DNA of 5,741 nucleotides from Leptospiraceae bacterium (GTDB taxonomy: Bacteria > Spirochaetota > Leptospiria > Leptospirales > Leptospiraceae): contig JAIXRB010000088.1 of NCBI GenBank assembly GCA_027485405.1, positions 1 to 5,741 of the forward strand, written 5' to 3'. A program made the translations under genes and the position numbers. The first letter of the stretch is position 1; each line of letters opens with the position of its first letter. Below are positions 1 to 5,110 of this stretch, piece after piece. The notes beneath the pieces were generated by a model. That model was not told the DNA's origin and searched no databases. It worked only from the letters and a program-made list of their open reading frames with translations.

Positions 1-856
1 CTAAATCACGAACCGCATTCAAAATACTTTCCACAGATTTGGCTTCTAATTTGGAAAAGGCGAACCATTTTTTGCCCAAGTCTTTGAGTGACGCACCCAA
101 GTGGTAGACATCCTTGTTATCTAAAATTAAAAACCGATCATGACTGTAGGGAAATGTATCTAGTTTAAAATTTCCATATTGTTCATTCGCTTTCTGTACA
201 TCTAGACTAAGTTGTTTGCTGATAGTTTTTGTCAGTAACTGAATGGACACTCCTTTATTTCTTTTGGATAGATGTGTGAGAGTGGTTTCATCTATGTAAT
301 TATCAATAAGAACGATACTTTTCTTTGCGGATCGAATGATTTTTGAAGTAAGTTCATAGGCATCAAATACTTGTCCATTAAAGAAGACTCCTTGGGTTGG
401 AATGAGATGTGAATTGATCATAACATCGATTTGATTGACTTTGTCTGTTAAGCTTCCGATTGTATTTTCTAATCGATTCATTCTCGTATTCAGGGAGTAT
501 CCTTTAAGCAAGTATTCTTTTAAAACTCTAGTTGCCCAAATGCGGAATTTTGTGCCTTGCTTGGATTTGATGCGATAACCAACGGTAATTATAACATCTA
601 GGTTGTAATATTCTATTTTTCGTTTTATGGATCGACCGCCTTCCTTTTGAACTGTCAAGGATACCTTGACAGTTGCTTCTTTTTCCAATTCGCCCTCTTT
701 AAAGCAATTATTGATATGAAGACTTATATTTTGTTTCGTCTGATTGAAAAGCGTTGCCATTTGGATTTGTGACAACCACACCGTATCATCTTCAATGCGA
801 ACCTCAATGCGCTCTGATGATTCCTCTGGACTATAAAGAATGATTTCGTCTTTCAT
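1..856 (-). CDS. rhuM: RhuM-family protein with C-terminal PLD-like domain (partial, 3' end outside window)
   Basis: The frame is open from an ATG at 856-854 to the window edge, giving 285 residues and no stop. Residues about 1-125 are the RhuM-type domain, with hallmarks such as VWLSQIQMATLF (26-37), TKQNISLHI (40-48), YYNLDVIITVGYRIKS (83-98) and FRIWATRVL (104-112); this looks like a DNA-binding region. Residues about 150-285 resemble a phospholipase-D-like domain: IVLIDNYIDE (181-190), then H239-x-R241-x4-D246 followed by GASLKDLG (254-261). This is an HKD-type motif with Arg in place of Lys. The start lies 3 nt after the hsdM stop, so the genes are probably co-transcribed and translationally coupled. 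RhuM was named from a Salmonella pathogenicity island, but its biochemical role is not established. RhuM genes are often found beside type I restriction genes, so a role in phage defence or regulation of the system is inferred. Nuclease activity is unproven. Confidence 0.85.
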   Translation of the reverse strand, partial: MKDEIILYSPEESSERIEVRIEDDTVWLSQIQMATLFNQTKQNISLHINNCFKEGELEKEATVKVSLTVQKEGGRSIKRKIEYYNLDVIITVGYRIKSKQGTKFRIWATRVLKEYLLKGYSLNTRMNRLENTIGSLTDKVNQIDVMINSHLIPTQGVFFNGQVFDAYELTSKIIRSAKKSIVLIDNYIDETTLTHLSKRNKGVSIQLLTKTISKQLSLDVQKANEQYGNFKLDTFPYSHDRFLILDNKDVYHLGASLKDLGKKWFAFSKLEAKSVESILNAVRDL

Positions 857-859
857 TGC

Positions 860-2314
860 CTACACTAACTTACTGATAACACTCAATATCTCCGCACTCT
901 CTTCGTCCAACGCCTTCATCTCTTCCAAAATCTCTTTTGGGGACCGCAAAGCAGTCTCTTCTTTCTTGTTCGGATTTTTGGCACTAAGATCAAAAGTCGT
1001 CTGATCAATCCCTTTGATATCAATACTCCAGGAATTTTCACTATCTGCTTTCTTCTTTTGGAGGGTGACAAAGTCCTCCAGGTCTTTTTCATTCAGGGCA
1101 TTGGTCTTACCTAAGTTTCGATCTAGGTTTAATTGATAGAACCATACTTTCTTGGTTGCACTTCCTTTTTCAAAAAACAAAACAACCGTTTTTACACCTG
1201 CACCCGTAAAAGTTCCACCGGGCAAATCGAGTACTGTATGAAGGTTACAACTTTCCAAGAGCAACTTTCTTAAACTAACAGAGGCATTGTCAGTATTGCT
1301 AAGGAAAGTGTTTTTGATCACCACACCAGCTTTGCCACCAGCTTTTAGTATTTTGATGAAGTGCTGTAAGAATAAAAAGGCAGTCTCTCCCGTTTTGATA
1401 GGAAAGTTCTGTTGTACTTCGGCTCGTTCCTTTCCACCAAAAGGCGGATTGGCAAGAATGATATCAAAACGATCCTTTTCTTGAATGTCGTCTAGATTTT
1501 CGGCAAGAGTATTCGTATGGATGATGTTCGGTGCCTCGACCCCATGCAGGATCATGTTCATGGTTCCAATGATGTAGGCGAGTGACTTCTTTTCCTTCCC
1601 ATAGAAGGTTTTTTTCTGTAAGGTGATAATGTCAGTGGTAGTGAGTTTCTTATTTTCTTTTAGAAAATCAAATGCTTCACAAAGAAATCCCGCAGAGCCC
1701 GCGGCACCGTCATAGATTTTATTGCCAATTTCGGGAGCTACCACCTTAACGATGGTTCGGATCAGTGGCCTTGGTGTATAATACTCCCCGCCATTTCGCC
1801 CCGCATTGCCCATGTTTGCGATTTTGGATTCGTACAAATGGCTCATCTCATGTTTTTCAGCATGAGTTCTAAATCTCAATTCATCGATGCGGTCGATGAC
1901 TTCTCGTAAATTGTAACCACTTTGGATTTTGTTTTTGAGCTCGCTAAAAATCTCACCAATCTTGTATTCGATTGTGTCCGCATGTTCGGCATCCGATTTA
2001 AACTTTTTGAGATAGGGAAATAGCTTATGGTCCACAAAGTCTTTCAGGTCATCGCCTGTTAACGCCTTGTGGTGGTCAATTTTCCCATCTTTCGTCTTGG
2101 GTGCCGCCCATTTTGCCCATTGGTATTCGGGTTTTAGGATATTCGTATAGGTTTTGCCGGTAAGTTCAGCGGCTGTGCCTTTGTCCTTTTCTAGATCGTC
2201 CAGGTATTTGAGAAAGAGCACCCAGGATGTCTGTTCCACATAATCCAGCTCGCTACTGCACCCAGCGTCTTTGTGTAGGATATCGTCAATGTTCTTAAAG
2301 GTTTGTTCAAACAT
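860..2314 (-). CDS. hsdM: Type I restriction-modification DNA methyltransferase subunit HsdM
   Basis: A 484-residue protein that transfers methyl from S-adenosylmethionine to N6 of adenine, normally as an M2S complex with the specificity subunit HsdS, or as R2M2S when restricting DNA. The N-terminal helical HsdM_N domain spans about 1-150 (FEQTFKNIDDILH, DYVEQTSWVLFLKYLDDLE). The family box GEYYTPRPLIRTIV (176-189) leads into SAM motif I, DGAAGSAGF (202-210), and catalytic motif IV is NPPF (289-292). A C-terminal region at about 380-484 probably contacts HsdS. Length is normal and all motifs are intact. An in-frame TAG 15 nt before the ATG supports this start. No good Shine-Dalgarno is visible, so initiation may be weak or coupled. 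The gene is first of an operon continuing into rhuM; hsdS and hsdR are not in the window. Confidence 0.95.
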   Translation of the reverse strand: MFEQTFKNIDDILHKDAGCSSELDYVEQTSWVLFLKYLDDLEKDKGTAAELTGKTYTNILKPEYQWAKWAAPKTKDGKIDHHKALTGDDLKDFVDHKLFPYLKKFKSDAEHADTIEYKIGEIFSELKNKIQSGYNLREVIDRIDELRFRTHAEKHEMSHLYESKIANMGNAGRNGGEYYTPRPLIRTIVKVVAPEIGNKIYDGAAGSAGFLCEAFDFLKENKKLTTTDIITLQKKTFYGKEKKSLAYIIGTMNMILHGVEAPNIIHTNTLAENLDDIQEKDRFDIILANPPFGGKERAEVQQNFPIKTGETAFLFLQHFIKILKAGGKAGVVIKNTFLSNTDNASVSLRKLLLESCNLHTVLDLPGGTFTGAGVKTVVLFFEKGSATKKVWFYQLNLDRNLGKTNALNEKDLEDFVTLQKKKADSENSWSIDIKGIDQTTFDLSAKNPNKKEETALRSPKEILEEMKALDEESAEILSVISKLV

Positions 2315-2414
2315 GGATTTTAGCGGCTAGGAGCCTTTTAGAGGCGATTTGGGAGGTAAAAGCGTTGTAGCTTCGGCTTCGGGCTAGCCATTGAAAAATA
2401 GTGCGATTCGTCAT

Positions 2415-2442
2415 ATTTTATGTGTCAGTTTGTGAATTCCAA
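2415..2442 (-). promoter_or_regulatory. Candidate sigma70 promoter for the hsdM operon
   Basis: On the minus strand a -35-like TTGGAA (2442-2437) is separated by 16 nt from TAAAAT (2420-2415), which matches five of six -10 consensus bases. Transcription would start near 2408, giving a leader of about 94 nt before hsdM. In that leader GGCTAG (2389-2384) can pair with CTAGCC just ahead of the start codon, which could limit access to the weak translation start. Assigned by eye only. Confidence 0.35.
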
Positions 2443-2554
2443 GTAGATTCGGCAACGTAAAATAGTCTAGCACCAAGGTCGGACAAAACTCTAAAAATGC
2501 GAACTTTTTGGGGCAGGAAAGGGGGACGGCTTAGTCGCTGTATTTGACGGCGAT

Positions 2555-2580
2555 TTCAAGAAAGTAGCCTTCTACCTACT
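2555..2580 (-). terminator. Weak candidate terminator after the toxin-antitoxin operon
   Basis: Sixteen nt past the toxin stop, read on the minus strand, AGTAG (2580-2576) pairs with CTACT (2567-2563) and is followed by TTCTT. The stem is only 5 bp with few G-C pairs and the T tract is interrupted, so termination would be leaky. Confidence 0.25.
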
Positions 2581-2596
2581 GGGATTATTTAAACTC

Positions 2597-3013
2597 TTAA
2601 ACTTTGAAGAGGTTTTGCAAAGCCTTTCCCTTCATAGACTTATAAATAGAAAAATCAGAATCAATGCTTATGATACTTTCTATTCCATGGTTTTCCGAAA
2701 TGCACATCAAAGAAGCATCTGCTAAATCCATAGGTAAGTCGGAATATTTCTTCATTCTATTTTTAATATACTTTAAATCTTCAACATTTAAGTCAACAAT
2801 CTCGATACTTCCTCTTTCAATCCATTCAAGAAAGTTCGATTGGGCTTCGATGGAAAAAGACAATAGATATATAACTTCAGTAACAACTGGCCAGGAGGAT
2901 ATCAGCTTGCCTTGATAAGATTTAAGAAATTTTATTGAAGACTTATGAAACCTATCTTTGGAATTAAAAAGGGCAATGATCGGGCCTGAATCAATGAGAG
3001 CTACGTTTTTCAT
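2597..3013 (-). CDS. vapC: PIN-domain toxin (VapC-like ribonuclease)
   Basis: A 138-residue single-domain PIN protein. PIN toxins are metal-dependent RNases that cut tRNA, rRNA or mRNA when freed from their antitoxin. The conserved acidic residues are present: D8 in ALIDSGPIIALF, E46 in TEVIYLL, D96 and D99 in MDLADASL, and D118/D120 in SIDSDF, so the active site looks intact. Length is typical. The ATG lies inside the end of the antitoxin gene (23-nt overlap), with AGGA at 3020-3017 as ribosome-binding site, so translation is probably coupled. The opening IDSGPIIALFNSKDRFH recalls the PIN subfamily paired with ribbon-helix-helix partners rather than with AbrB-type VapB. The RNA target cannot be told from sequence. 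Confidence 0.85.
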   Translation of the reverse strand: MKNVALIDSGPIIALFNSKDRFHKSSIKFLKSYQGKLISSWPVVTEVIYLLSFSIEAQSNFLEWIERGSIEIVDLNVEDLKYIKNRMKKYSDLPMDLADASLMCISENHGIESIISIDSDFSIYKSMKGKALQNLFKV

Positions 3014-3251
3014 TTTTCCTAGAAAGCGATTTTCTTAAGTATTCTTTTCGATTCTGAGCTAAATCAGTTAACCCCGAATTATGTTTTCCGAATAAATCGA
3101 TTCCTAGTTCAAATGGGGATTTAACTTTTCCTCGATTTTCAATGTATTCATGAATAGACTCCTTTACTATTTCGGAACGACTTCTTCCCTCCGATTTTGC
3201 TAATGAATCAAGTTTTCTTTCCAATTCGGGAGGTAGGCGCAGACTAATCAT
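2991..3251 (-). CDS. Ribbon-helix-helix (CopG/Arc-type) antitoxin
   Basis: An 86-residue protein that should neutralise the PIN toxin and repress its own operon. The N-terminus is a classic ribbon-helix-helix fold: beta strand MISLRLP (1-7), helix PELERKLDSLAKSEG (8-22), then RSRSEIVKESIHEYIE (23-38). It would bind DNA as a dimer through the beta ribbon. The tail, with SPFELGIDLFG (45-55) and SGLTDL (59-64), is the probable toxin-binding segment. The gene precedes and overlaps the toxin gene, the usual antitoxin-first order. The start is well supported because the fold begins at the first residues. A promoter and a palindrome lie directly upstream. Antitoxin function is inferred from fold and partner. 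Confidence 0.85.
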   Translation of the reverse strand: MISLRLPPELERKLDSLAKSEGRSRSEIVKESIHEYIENRGKVKSPFELGIDLFGKHNSGLTDLAQNRKEYLRKSLSRKNEKRSSH

Positions 3252-3257
3252 AATTAC

Positions 3258-3286
3258 TTTGTATCACAGACATGTATTACAGTCAA
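3258..3286 (-). promoter_or_regulatory. Promoter of the antitoxin-toxin operon
   Basis: On the minus strand TTGACT (3286-3281; five of six bases of the -35 consensus) is followed by exactly 17 nt and then TACAAA (3263-3258; four of six bases of the -10). Only 6 nt separate the -10 from the antitoxin ATG, so transcription would start at or next to the start codon. No Shine-Dalgarno is evident, which agrees with a leaderless message. Confidence 0.5.
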
Positions 3287-3288
3287 TC

Positions 3289-3306
3289 TTGAATTTGGAA
3301 ATTCAA
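3289..3306. promoter_or_regulatory. Palindrome upstream of the toxin-antitoxin promoter (candidate operator)
   Basis: TTGAATTT and AAATTCAA are perfect 8-bp inverted arms around a GG centre. The palindrome sits 2 nt upstream of the -35 of the antitoxin promoter, where a dimeric ribbon-helix-helix repressor could bind. It also lies between the minus-strand operon and the plus-strand tRNA, so it could affect either. Its role is inferred from symmetry and position. Confidence 0.4.
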
Positions 3307-3400
3307 TTAGAAAGAATTCATGTAAGATATTCCTGTACGAGCTAAAGGAAAAATCTATTGCCTAGCCCCTCGCCCTTGAAACCCTGTCTCTATTCTCTTC

Positions 3401-3472
3401 GCCCTGGTAGTTCAACGGATAGAACATCGGTCTTCGGAACCGACAGTGGGGGTTCGATTCCCTCCTAGGGCA
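3401..3472 (+). tRNA. tRNA-Arg (anticodon UCG)
   Basis: The cloverleaf folds completely. Acceptor stem: GCCCTGG (3401-3407) with CTAGGGC (3465-3471). D arm: GTTC/GAAC with GG in the loop. Anticodon stem: TCGGT/ACCGA around the loop CTTCGGA. The variable loop has 4 nt, and the T arm is GGGGG/CCCTC around TTCGATT. U33 is followed by UCG (3434-3436), which reads the arginine codon CGA. A20 and discriminator A73 agree with arginine identity. CCA is not encoded and must be added after processing. No clear promoter was found in the 149 nt upstream. The 3' end is duplicated at 3751. Confidence 0.95.
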
Positions 3473-3550
3473 AATAGAAAAGAGATTTTTGGCTCCTGCG
3501 CGTTCGACTTCCTGTCTCAACGCGCGAGCTCACCCATCCTTGGGTTCGCC
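3455..3550 (+). repeat. Direct repeat copy 1: tRNA 3' end plus trailer
   Basis: This 96-nt copy begins in the T loop of tRNA-Arg and runs through the trailer. It matches 3751-3847 except for one missing A after 3531. The first 18 nt are tRNA sequence; the rest contains two hairpins, GCGCGTT (3498-3504) with AACGCGC (3519-3525), and ACCC (3532-3535) with GGGT (3542-3545). Confidence 0.95.
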
Positions 3551-3571
3551 GTCCGCCAAAGATCTCTTTTC
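3477..3571 (+). repeat. Long inverted repeat enclosing two hairpins, directly after the tRNA
   Basis: Arms 3477-3493 and 3555-3571 pair over 17 positions. The only irregularity is T3487 opposite G3561, a wobble pair in plus-strand RNA but an A-C mismatch in minus-strand RNA. The arms enclose the two smaller hairpins of the trailer, giving a three-way-junction shape. It could act in 3' processing or termination of the tRNA transcript, or be a mobile palindromic element. There is no T tract after it typical of an intrinsic terminator beyond the TTTT within the arm. Confidence 0.7.
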
Positions 3572-3630
3572 CTACGAGTTAAAAATTCTAATTTAAAACT
3601 ATTGAAGTGGGAATCGAACAGCGAAACGAG

Positions 3631-3739
3631 CTAGAAACAAGCGACCCATAGGGAGCGAAGTTTCTAGTAAGCTTGCCAAGGATGGCAGGCGTCGAGTTGA
3701 GCCGTGCCTCGGAGCCTTAGTGGGACAGGACGTCCCACT
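3631..3739 (+). repeat. Plus-strand three-hairpin element with GGA loops
   Basis: Three hairpins follow one another. CTAGAAAC (3631-3638) pairs with GTTTCTAG (3660-3667). GCTTGCC (3671-3677) pairs with GGCAGGC (3684-3690) over the loop AAGGAT. AGTGGGAC (3719-3726) pairs with GTCCCACT (3732-3739) over AGGAC. The last two have the same loops and order as the trailer hairpins read on the minus strand, but different stems. It therefore appears to be a diverged, inverted relative of the tRNA trailer element. Confidence 0.65.
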
Positions 3740-3750
3740 GGCGGAGAGGG

Positions 3751-3847
3751 CGATTCCCTCCTAGGGCAAATAGAAAAGAGATTTTTGGCTCCTGCGCGTT
3801 CGACTTCCTGTCTCAACGCGCGAGCTCAACCCATCCTTGGGTTCGCC
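3751..3847 (+). repeat. Direct repeat copy 2: duplicated tRNA 3' end plus trailer
   Basis: This 97-nt copy repeats 3455-3550 at an offset of 296 nt, with one extra A that lengthens one hairpin (AACCC/GGGTT, 3828-3832 with 3839-3843). It includes the last 18 nt of tRNA-Arg but no tRNA body, so it is not a tRNA gene. Unlike copy 1 it lacks the right arm of the long outer stem. The arrangement resembles the paired sites left by tRNA-directed integration, or a local duplication. Confidence 0.9.
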
Positions 3848-3956
3848 TTCTTTCCCCGACTCTATCGTAAATCCCAAGGAGAAGACAAAAACAAAAAGAA
3901 AAATAGGAAAATGTCTCGCCAAAGGCCTCCACCTATCGACAAATCGGACACTCAGG

Positions 3957-4334
3957 ATGAATTGTTCCATTTGCGACGCGCATGTTTCTTCCGAGTCTCT
4001 TTTGCCCCCAAGCTTTCCTTGGATTCTGAGGTATGCTCCCGCTGAAAAAGGGCTGGAGGGCTATCTCTATCTCGAAACCAGGCGCCATGTAGAGTCATTC
4101 TTCCAAGTATCTCCCTCCGAATGGGAGTCCTTAGGCAAAGGTATGGAAGTGGCATCGGATCTCTTGAAGGCTTTTGAACCCAAACCGGAAAAATTGTATT
4201 GGGCAGTCTTTGCCGAAAAAGTTCCCCATTTTCATATCCACCTTGTTCCCAGATACGCAGGCCAAGACAAAGGTATCCCCCATCTCGAGCAGGCTCTCGG
4301 TGTTGGGTTCTTGCACCAAAACCCCAACGAATAA
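3957..4334 (+). CDS. HIT-family nucleotide hydrolase/transferase
   Basis: A 125-residue histidine-triad protein. HIT enzymes act on the alpha-phosphate of nucleotides, for example splitting dinucleoside polyphosphates or AMP conjugates through a nucleotidyl-histidine intermediate. The signature HFHIHLVPR is at 91-99, with H93 the expected nucleophile. CSIC (3-6) with H44 and the triad region suggests a structural zinc site as in several HIT proteins. GYLYLETRRHVESF (35-48) is also typical of the family. The ATG at 3957 was chosen because the fold begins with the CxxC motif; the upstream in-frame extension to 3837 runs through the repeat and looks non-coding. The only ribosome-binding candidate is a weak GGA at 3946-3948. 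The stop is 17 nt before the next gene, so an operon with the PPK2 pair is likely. The exact substrate is unknown. Confidence 0.85.
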   Translation: MNCSICDAHVSSESLLPPSFPWILRYAPAEKGLEGYLYLETRRHVESFFQVSPSEWESLGKGMEVASDLLKAFEPKPEKLYWAVFAEKVPHFHIHLVPRYAGQDKGIPHLEQALGVGFLHQNPNE

Positions 4335-4339
4335 TAGAT

Positions 4340-4344
4340 AGGAG
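4340..4344 (+). promoter_or_regulatory. Ribosome-binding site fixing the start of the first PPK2 gene
   Basis: AGGAG lies 7 nt before the ATG at 4352. This selects that start over an upstream in-frame ATG at 4199, which is buried in the HIT gene. Confidence 0.8.
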
Positions 4345-4351
4345 ACTTTCA

Positions 4352-5110
4352 ATGTTCAAATTTTCTCAATTCCCCTTTGGCAACGAACCTGAGTTAGAAG
4401 AATCAGATATCAAAGAATTGCAAGAAAGACTCTTTCTTTTAATGAAAGAGGCATACCAACAAAAAATTGCCTTTGTCTTTATCATTGAAGGTTGGGCGTC
4501 CAGCGGAAAAGGAGATTTACTCAAAACTCTAACTGTTCGACTCGATCCAAGGAAATTCAAAGTCTATTCTCCGTATGTTGATACTTCAGAAGATCGGGGG
4601 TATCCCTTTCTCTGGAATTTTTGGAAGATGCTTCCTCGCTTTGGCGAAACGCTTTTTTATCTAAATTCATATTATGGACGTTTGGTTTATCTATGGAGCG
4701 AAGAAAAGATTGAAGAAGGCGAGTTCTATCGTCGAATGATATCTATCCAAAACACGGAGCGCATCTTAACTCGGGACAATGTTCACTTTTACAAATTCTT
4801 TCTGCACGTATCCGAAAAAGAACAAAACAAACGTTTGAAAAAGGCAAAGGCTGAAAACAAAAAGTGGCAGGTTTCCCAAGCAGATAAACTGCAAACCAAA
4901 CACTACTCTCGTTACAAGAAAGCATTTGAAAGAGTGATCTCCGAGTCGGACTCTGCATTTGCTCCTTGGACCATTCTATCCGCCGAAAACAATGACAGCG
5001 CAAAGGCGGCACTCCTCCATGCCATCATCTCAGGTCTCGAAAACGATCTAAAAGTAAACTCCAAAGAACAGATCAAATTACTCGCCCAAGGGCAGGAGCT
5101 TATGCCATGA
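4352..5110 (+). CDS. PPK2-like pseudokinase subunit, equivalent to the N-terminal domain of Pap
   Basis: A 252-residue polyphosphate kinase 2 family protein. The P-loop GWASSGKG (47-54) keeps the Gly-Lys-Gly core but replaces the GWDAAGKG aspartate with alanine. The Walker B/lid segment FDRSWYGR is here YLNSYYGR (103-110), so the catalytic Asp and Arg are absent. Other family landmarks remain: LDPRKFKV (64-71), LWNFWKMLP (87-95), FYKFFLHVS (146-154) and APWTILSAENN (204-214). In two-domain class PPK2 enzymes (PA3455/Pap type) the N-terminal domain has a similarly eroded active site, and this protein matches it in position and features. It is probably a structural or regulatory partner of the next gene product, not an enzyme. 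It ends in ATGA, overlapping the next start by 4 nt. Inactivity is inferred from the lost residues. Confidence 0.85.
   Translation: MFKFSQFPFGNEPELEESDIKELQERLFLLMKEAYQQKIAFVFIIEGWASSGKGDLLKTLTVRLDPRKFKVYSPYVDTSEDRGYPFLWNFWKMLPRFGETLFYLNSYYGRLVYLWSEEKIEEGEFYRRMISIQNTERILTRDNVHFYKFFLHVSEKEQNKRLKKAKAENKKWQVSQADKLQTKHYSRYKKAFERVISESDSAFAPWTILSAENNDSAKAALLHAIISGLENDLKVNSKEQIKLLAQGQELMP
5094..5098 (+). promoter_or_regulatory. Ribosome-binding site of the second PPK2 gene
   Basis: AGGAG ends 8 nt before the ATG at 5107 and lies inside the first PPK2 gene. It confirms a separate translation start at the ATGA overlap and argues against the two domains being a sequencing-split fusion. Confidence 0.75.

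Larger units (their letters stand above)
2315..2596. other. Intergenic spacer between hsdM and the PIN toxin
   Basis: These 282 nt separate the toxin stop from the hsdM start and hold no convincing gene. They contain the candidate hsdM promoter and several inverted repeats. One is a 7-bp hairpin, TCGCTGT (2535-2541) with ACGGCGA (2547-2553), closed over ATTTG; its T-G pair is a wobble only if the plus strand is transcribed. The stretch from about 2320 to 2390 is rich in repeated GGC, CTTCGG and GCTAG words, and may be a degenerate interspersed repeat. I cannot assign it to a named family. Confidence 0.6.
3473..3956. other. Structured non-coding spacer between the tRNA and the HIT gene
   Basis: This 484-nt stretch has no convincing coding sequence. 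It is filled with inverted and direct repeats: the tRNA trailer with a long 17-bp stem, an oppositely oriented two-hairpin element, then a second copy of the tRNA 3' end and trailer. The last 100 nt or so before the HIT gene are purine-rich in part (3876-3909) and show no strong promoter, so the HIT-PPK2 operon may depend on read-through from the tRNA or on a promoter not recognised by eye. Confidence 0.7.

Noticed and set aside
2307..2414. Minus-strand 35-codon ORF overlapping the hsdM start (possible leader peptide)
   Set aside because: Its ATG abuts the predicted -10, so it would be upstream of the transcript start; there is no ribosome-binding site and no recognisable composition.
3751..3768. 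A second tRNA gene at the downstream repeat
   Set aside because: Only the last 18 nt of a tRNA are present; there is no acceptor 5' strand, D arm or anticodon arm upstream.
3455..3847. CRISPR array
   Set aside because: There are only two long direct copies with a 200-nt gap and internal hairpins; no regular short repeats or spacers and no cas genes.
3837..3956. N-terminal extension of the HIT protein from an ATG at 3837
   Set aside because: It starts inside the repeat, gives a lysine-rich segment unlike HIT proteins, and the fold begins at the CxxC after the ATG at 3957.
3446..4045. Plus-strand ORFs at 3446-3634 and 3704-4045
   Set aside because: They read through the tRNA end and the hairpin repeats; their matching segments reflect the DNA repeat, not a protein family.
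3911..4045. 44-codon ORF starting at 3911 with an AGGA-like site
   Set aside because: It overlaps the HIT gene in another frame and resembles no known protein; at most it might couple translation to the HIT start.
4199..4351. Upstream ATG for the first PPK2 gene
   Set aside because: It would overlap most of the HIT gene out of frame; the ATG at 4352 has AGGAG at good spacing and starts the recognised domain.
3952..4359. Minus-strand ORFs across the HIT and PPK2 genes
   Set aside because: They are antisense to genes with clear motifs and lack starts with ribosome-binding sites.
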